NCBI GenBank assembly: GCA_944378225.1
Contig: CALWGE010000026.1
Coordinates: forward strand, 1-34,503
DNA from: an uncultured Merdimonas sp.
Lineage (GTDB): Bacteria > Bacillota > Clostridia > Lachnospirales > Lachnospiraceae
Reading direction: 5' to 3'
Length of the DNA stretch: 34,503 nucleotides
The notes under the pieces were generated by a model. The model was not told the origin of the DNA. It searched no databases and worked only from the letters and a program-made list of their open reading frames with translations. A program made the position numbers and the translations under genes. Shown here piece by piece: positions 32,456 through 34,503 of this stretch. How positions within the stretch are numbered: the first letter of the stretch is position 1; the number at the start of each line of letters is the position of its first letter.

Positions 32456-32484
32456 TTGCCATGGCAGAAAAAGTGTGATATGAT
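32456..32484 (+). promoter_or_regulatory. Predicted promoter of the glycine riboswitch-agcS unit
   Basis: TTGCCA (32456-32461) and TATGAT (32479-32484) with 17-bp spacing, identical in both hexamers to the sufC-like promoter at 8497. A TATAAT at 32495-32500 lacks a good -35 and is the weaker alternative. Start of transcription is expected near 32491. Confidence 0.6.
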
Positions 32485-32507
32485 GATTGCGTTGTATAAT
32501 ACAATAA

Positions 32508-32611
32508 ACTCTGGAGAGTCTCAGTAAATGAGCGCCGAAGGTGTAACACAGAAAAGAAGCGGAGACAGGGTATCCGCAGTTTTTCTGTCTATCTCTCAGG
32601 CAAAAGGACAG
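32508..32611 (+). ncRNA. Glycine riboswitch, single aptamer
   Basis: The leader holds the conserved glycine-aptamer blocks in order: GGAGAG (32513-32518, P1 5' side), GCGCCGAAGG (to 32541), a P3-like stem with GCGGA (32570 region) pairing to TCCGC, and CTCTCAGGCAAAAGGACAG (32593-32611), the most conserved signature. Only one copy of each block is present, so this is a singlet and not the usual tandem. A terminator follows at 32644. With the two terminator hairpins and the promoter it explains the 435-bp gap 32364-32798. Confidence 0.93.
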
Positions 32612-32643
32612 GGCTGAAAATGCAGATGTTCTACTCTTTGGAG

Positions 32644-32673
32644 GAGCTGATATGATATCGGCTCTTTATTTTT
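32644..32673 (+). terminator. Riboswitch expression-platform terminator
   Basis: GAGCTGATA (32644-32652) pairs with TATCGGCTC (32656-32664), one U-G pair, then TTTATTTTT. It lies 33 nt after the aptamer and 125 nt before agcS, so glycine binding probably decides whether transcription reaches the gene. I could not settle the antiterminator pairing, so ON versus OFF is open; glycine switches on symporter genes are typically OFF. Confidence 0.8.
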
Positions 32674-32798
32674 GTGCTTTTTCTGAACCGGAAAACCCAT
32701 AAGAAGTTCTTATCTGTCGGGAAAGACAGCGGATAGAGCCGGGAGAAAAGCAGGGGAAGACAGGCACAGAAACAAATCAGGAAAAGAGGGAAAGAAAA

Positions 32799-34151
32799 AT
32801 GCTGAATGTGATCAAAGCAGTAAACGAGTGGATGTGGGGAATTGGTCTTCTGATCATCCTGTGCGGAACAGGAATTTATTTTACGTTCCGTCTGAAATTT
32901 ATCCAGATAAGAAAATTTGGTGAGGGGCTTCGCCTGGTGTTCGACCATTTCAGAATCATTGGCGAAAAGAAGGAGCACGGCGAAATGACGCCTTTTCAGT
33001 CGCTTGTGACAGCAATTGCAGCTCAGGTAGGGACAGGAAATCTGACCGGAGCAGCTACGGCGCTGGTATCCGGCGGTCCGGGAGCAATCTTCTGGATGTG
33101 GCTCAGTGCCTTTTTCGGAATGGCTACTATATATGGAGAAGCCGTGCTGGCACAGGAATATAAAACTACTGCAGACGGGGAAGTAACAGGAGGTCCGGTG
33201 TATTACATCCGACAGGCTTTCAAGGGGACATTCGGAAAAATACTGGCAGCAGTCTTTGCAGTCTTTATCATCCTGGCTTTGGGATTTATGGGGAATATGG
33301 TACAGTCCAACTCTATCGGAGCCGCTTTTTCCGGGGTTTTTGAAGCCAGAAACATTCCGATTCCGCCTGTAACGATAGGAATCCTTCTGGCGGTCTTTGC
33401 TCTGTTCATATTTGTGGGAGGAACGAAGCGTCTGGCGGCTGTAGTGGAAAAAATGGTACCGATAATGGCTGCAATTTATATTGTCGGGAGCCTGGTTCTG
33501 ATTTGCATGAATATTACAGCGCTTCCGGGAGCATTGAAAATGATTTTCGTGGGCGCATTCAATCCGCAGGCTATTCTTGGCGGAGCAGCGGGTATTACTG
33601 TACGTGAGGCTATCCGGTATGGAATTGCCAGAGGTCTGTTTTCCAATGAGGCAGGTATGGGTTCCACTCCGCATGCTCATGCACGTGCGGCAGCTGAAAA
33701 TCCGCATGAACAGGGTCTGACGGCAATGATCAGCGTATTTATTGATACCTTTGTGGTATTGAATCTGACAGTGTTTACGATTCTTACATCGGGAGCGATG
33801 TCCTCTGGAAAGGATGGAATCGCGCTGACTCAGGAAGCTTTCGTCAGAAGCTTCGGCAGTTTTGGAGATATTTTTGTTGCAGTCTGCCTGCTGTTCTTTG
33901 CATTTTCCACCATCCTGGGATGGCATTTCTTTGGAGAGATTAATGTGCAGTATCTCTTTGGGAAAAAAGCAGTAAAAATATATTCCGCAGTTGTTGCTGT
34001 ATTTATTATCGTAGGTTCTACATTGAAAGTAGATCTTGTCTGGGAGCTGGCAGATTTCTTTAATGGTCTGATGGTAATTCCGAATGCCATGGCATTGCTT
34101 GCCTTAAGTGGTGTGGTAGTAACGGTCAGCAGAAAATTCGGAAAGAAATAA
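32799..34151 (+). CDS. Sodium:alanine/glycine symporter (AgcS family)
   Basis: A 450-residue, roughly 11-helix membrane transporter that takes up alanine or glycine with Na+. IYFTFRLKFIQIRKFGEGLRL, TPFQSLVTAIAAQVGTGNL, GGPGAIFWMWLSAFFGMATIYGE and GGPVYYI are the diagnostic family blocks, and FSNEAGMGSTPHAHA lies in the second half. Length is normal. GAGGGA precedes the ATG. A single-aptamer glycine riboswitch and its terminator lie directly upstream, making glycine the likely substrate. A bidirectional terminator follows. Confidence 0.95.
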   Translation: MLNVIKAVNEWMWGIGLLIILCGTGIYFTFRLKFIQIRKFGEGLRLVFDHFRIIGEKKEHGEMTPFQSLVTAIAAQVGTGNLTGAATALVSGGPGAIFWMWLSAFFGMATIYGEAVLAQEYKTTADGEVTGGPVYYIRQAFKGTFGKILAAVFAVFIILALGFMGNMVQSNSIGAAFSGVFEARNIPIPPVTIGILLAVFALFIFVGGTKRLAAVVEKMVPIMAAIYIVGSLVLICMNITALPGALKMIFVGAFNPQAILGGAAGITVREAIRYGIARGLFSNEAGMGSTPHAHARAAAENPHEQGLTAMISVFIDTFVVLNLTVFTILTSGAMSSGKDGIALTQEAFVRSFGSFGDIFVAVCLLFFAFSTILGWHFFGEINVQYLFGKKAVKIYSAVVAVFIIVGSTLKVDLVWELADFFNGLMVIPNAMALLALSGVVVTVSRKFGKK

Positions 34152-34192
34152 CCGGCAGATTACGATAATACAGAATATATGATGTCAACAAG

Positions 34193-34242
34193 CAAATGCC
34201 CTGTACAGGACCTTTGATTTACCGGTCTGTACAGGGCATTTG
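34193..34242. terminator. Bidirectional terminator between agcS and argG
   Basis: A perfect 16-bp stem: CAAATGCCCTGTACAG (34193-34208) with CTGTACAGGGCATTTG (34227-34242), plus an inner GACC/GGTC. T-rich flanks exist on both sides (TTTGTCTGTT on plus, TTTGCTTGTTG on minus), suiting the convergent genes. Confidence 0.85.
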
Positions 34243-34273
34243 TCTGTTATGAACTGTTTATCAGGTTATACTT

Positions 34274-34503
34274 TTAATTTTCCTTCTGAGAAGCCTTTAC
34301 TTCAGCCATCTTCATGGCTCTTACCTTCAGCGGAAGACCAAAGAGGGTAATGAAGCCGTCAGCGTCATGATGATCGTACAGGTCGCCTGTGGTGAAGGAT
34401 GCCAGAGACTCATTGTACAGAGAGTAGGGAGAGGTGGTTCCGGCTTTGATGATGTTGCCCTTATAAAGCTTGAATTTTACTTCGCCTGTCACGTACTCCT
34501 GTG
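34274..34503 (-). CDS. argG: Argininosuccinate synthase (3' part)
   Basis: The C-terminal ~76 residues of ArgG on the minus strand; the gene continues beyond the right edge and the GTG at 34492 is internal. [44 protein letters not shown] and the ending [11 protein letters not shown] match the tetramerising C-terminal region of this urea-cycle/arginine-biosynthesis enzyme, which joins citrulline and aspartate with ATP. It shares the terminator at 34193-34242 with agcS. Confidence 0.93.
   Translation of the reverse strand, partial: QEYVTGEVKFKLYKGNIIKAGTTSPYSLYNESLASFTTGDLYDHHDADGFITLFGLPLKVRAMKMAEVKASQKEN

Noticed and set aside
32508-32650. Tandem (two-aptamer) glycine riboswitch
   Set aside because: Only one GCCGAAGG block and one CTCTCAGGCAAAAGGACAG block are present.
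32631-33926. 431-residue open frame on the minus strand opposite agcS
   Set aside because: Low-complexity Ser/Cys/His-rich translation, no recognisable domain, and it runs across the riboswitch terminator and a well-supported symporter gene. It is an antisense shadow.

Overview
The window looks like a chromosomal stretch of an anaerobic Firmicute, most likely a gut Lachnospiraceae (Blautia/Dorea/Roseburia type). The grounds are moderate GC, strong AGGAGG ribosome sites, TTGACA/TATAAT promoters and U-tailed terminators. The gene content agrees: an oxygen-detoxifying flavodiiron protein, a minimal SUF-like Fe-S operon, a Na+-pumping decarboxylase beta subunit, PadR/HAAS proteins and a glycine-riboswitch symporter. 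I see no phage, IS element, CRISPR array or rRNA. The genus is an inference.

Layout. 1-2971: tail of a branched-chain amino acid ABC operon (livH', livM, livG, livF). 3094-4998: purA with a YihX-like HAD phosphatase, ending at a terminator. 5068-7098: a PadR repressor with a palindrome inside its own promoter, then a membrane protein joining a HAAS domain to a divergent SEDS (FtsW/RodA-like) domain that seems to lack the catalytic Asp. 7043-7452: an opposing small membrane protein and a candidate C-rich small RNA. 7542-8243: a metallophosphoesterase. 8359-8431: tRNA-Ala(GGC), minus strand. 8611-11744: sufC/sufB-like pair, SEC-C protein, YdcF-like protein. 11828-12718: PflX-type radical SAM protein. 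12862-14631: oadB, a 47-residue oadG and a NimA-like flavoprotein. 14777-20019: two-component system plus FtsX-type ABC exporter with a Bce-type operator. 20143-23954: ftsH, ogt, MATE. 24103-27289: flavodiiron protein, membrane-anchored ComEC-like metallo-beta-lactamase protein, NYN nuclease with two LOTUS domains. 27463-32363: a second, complete livJHMGF locus. 32456-34151: singlet glycine riboswitch and AgcS-type Na+:alanine/glycine symporter. 34274-34503: 3' end of argG, minus strand.

Much of the content serves amino-acid uptake (two Liv systems, AgcS, ArgG), envelope stress and drug response (Bce-like module, FtsH, MATE, PadR/SEDS), and Fe-S/oxygen handling (SUF-like pair, flavodiiron protein, radical SAM). 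Nothing here is proven to be a new system. The best candidates for undescribed biology are the PadR/HAAS-SEDS pair, the candidate sRNA at 7366-7452, the Bce-type operator driving a non-BceB exporter, and the NYN-LOTUS protein in its gene string.
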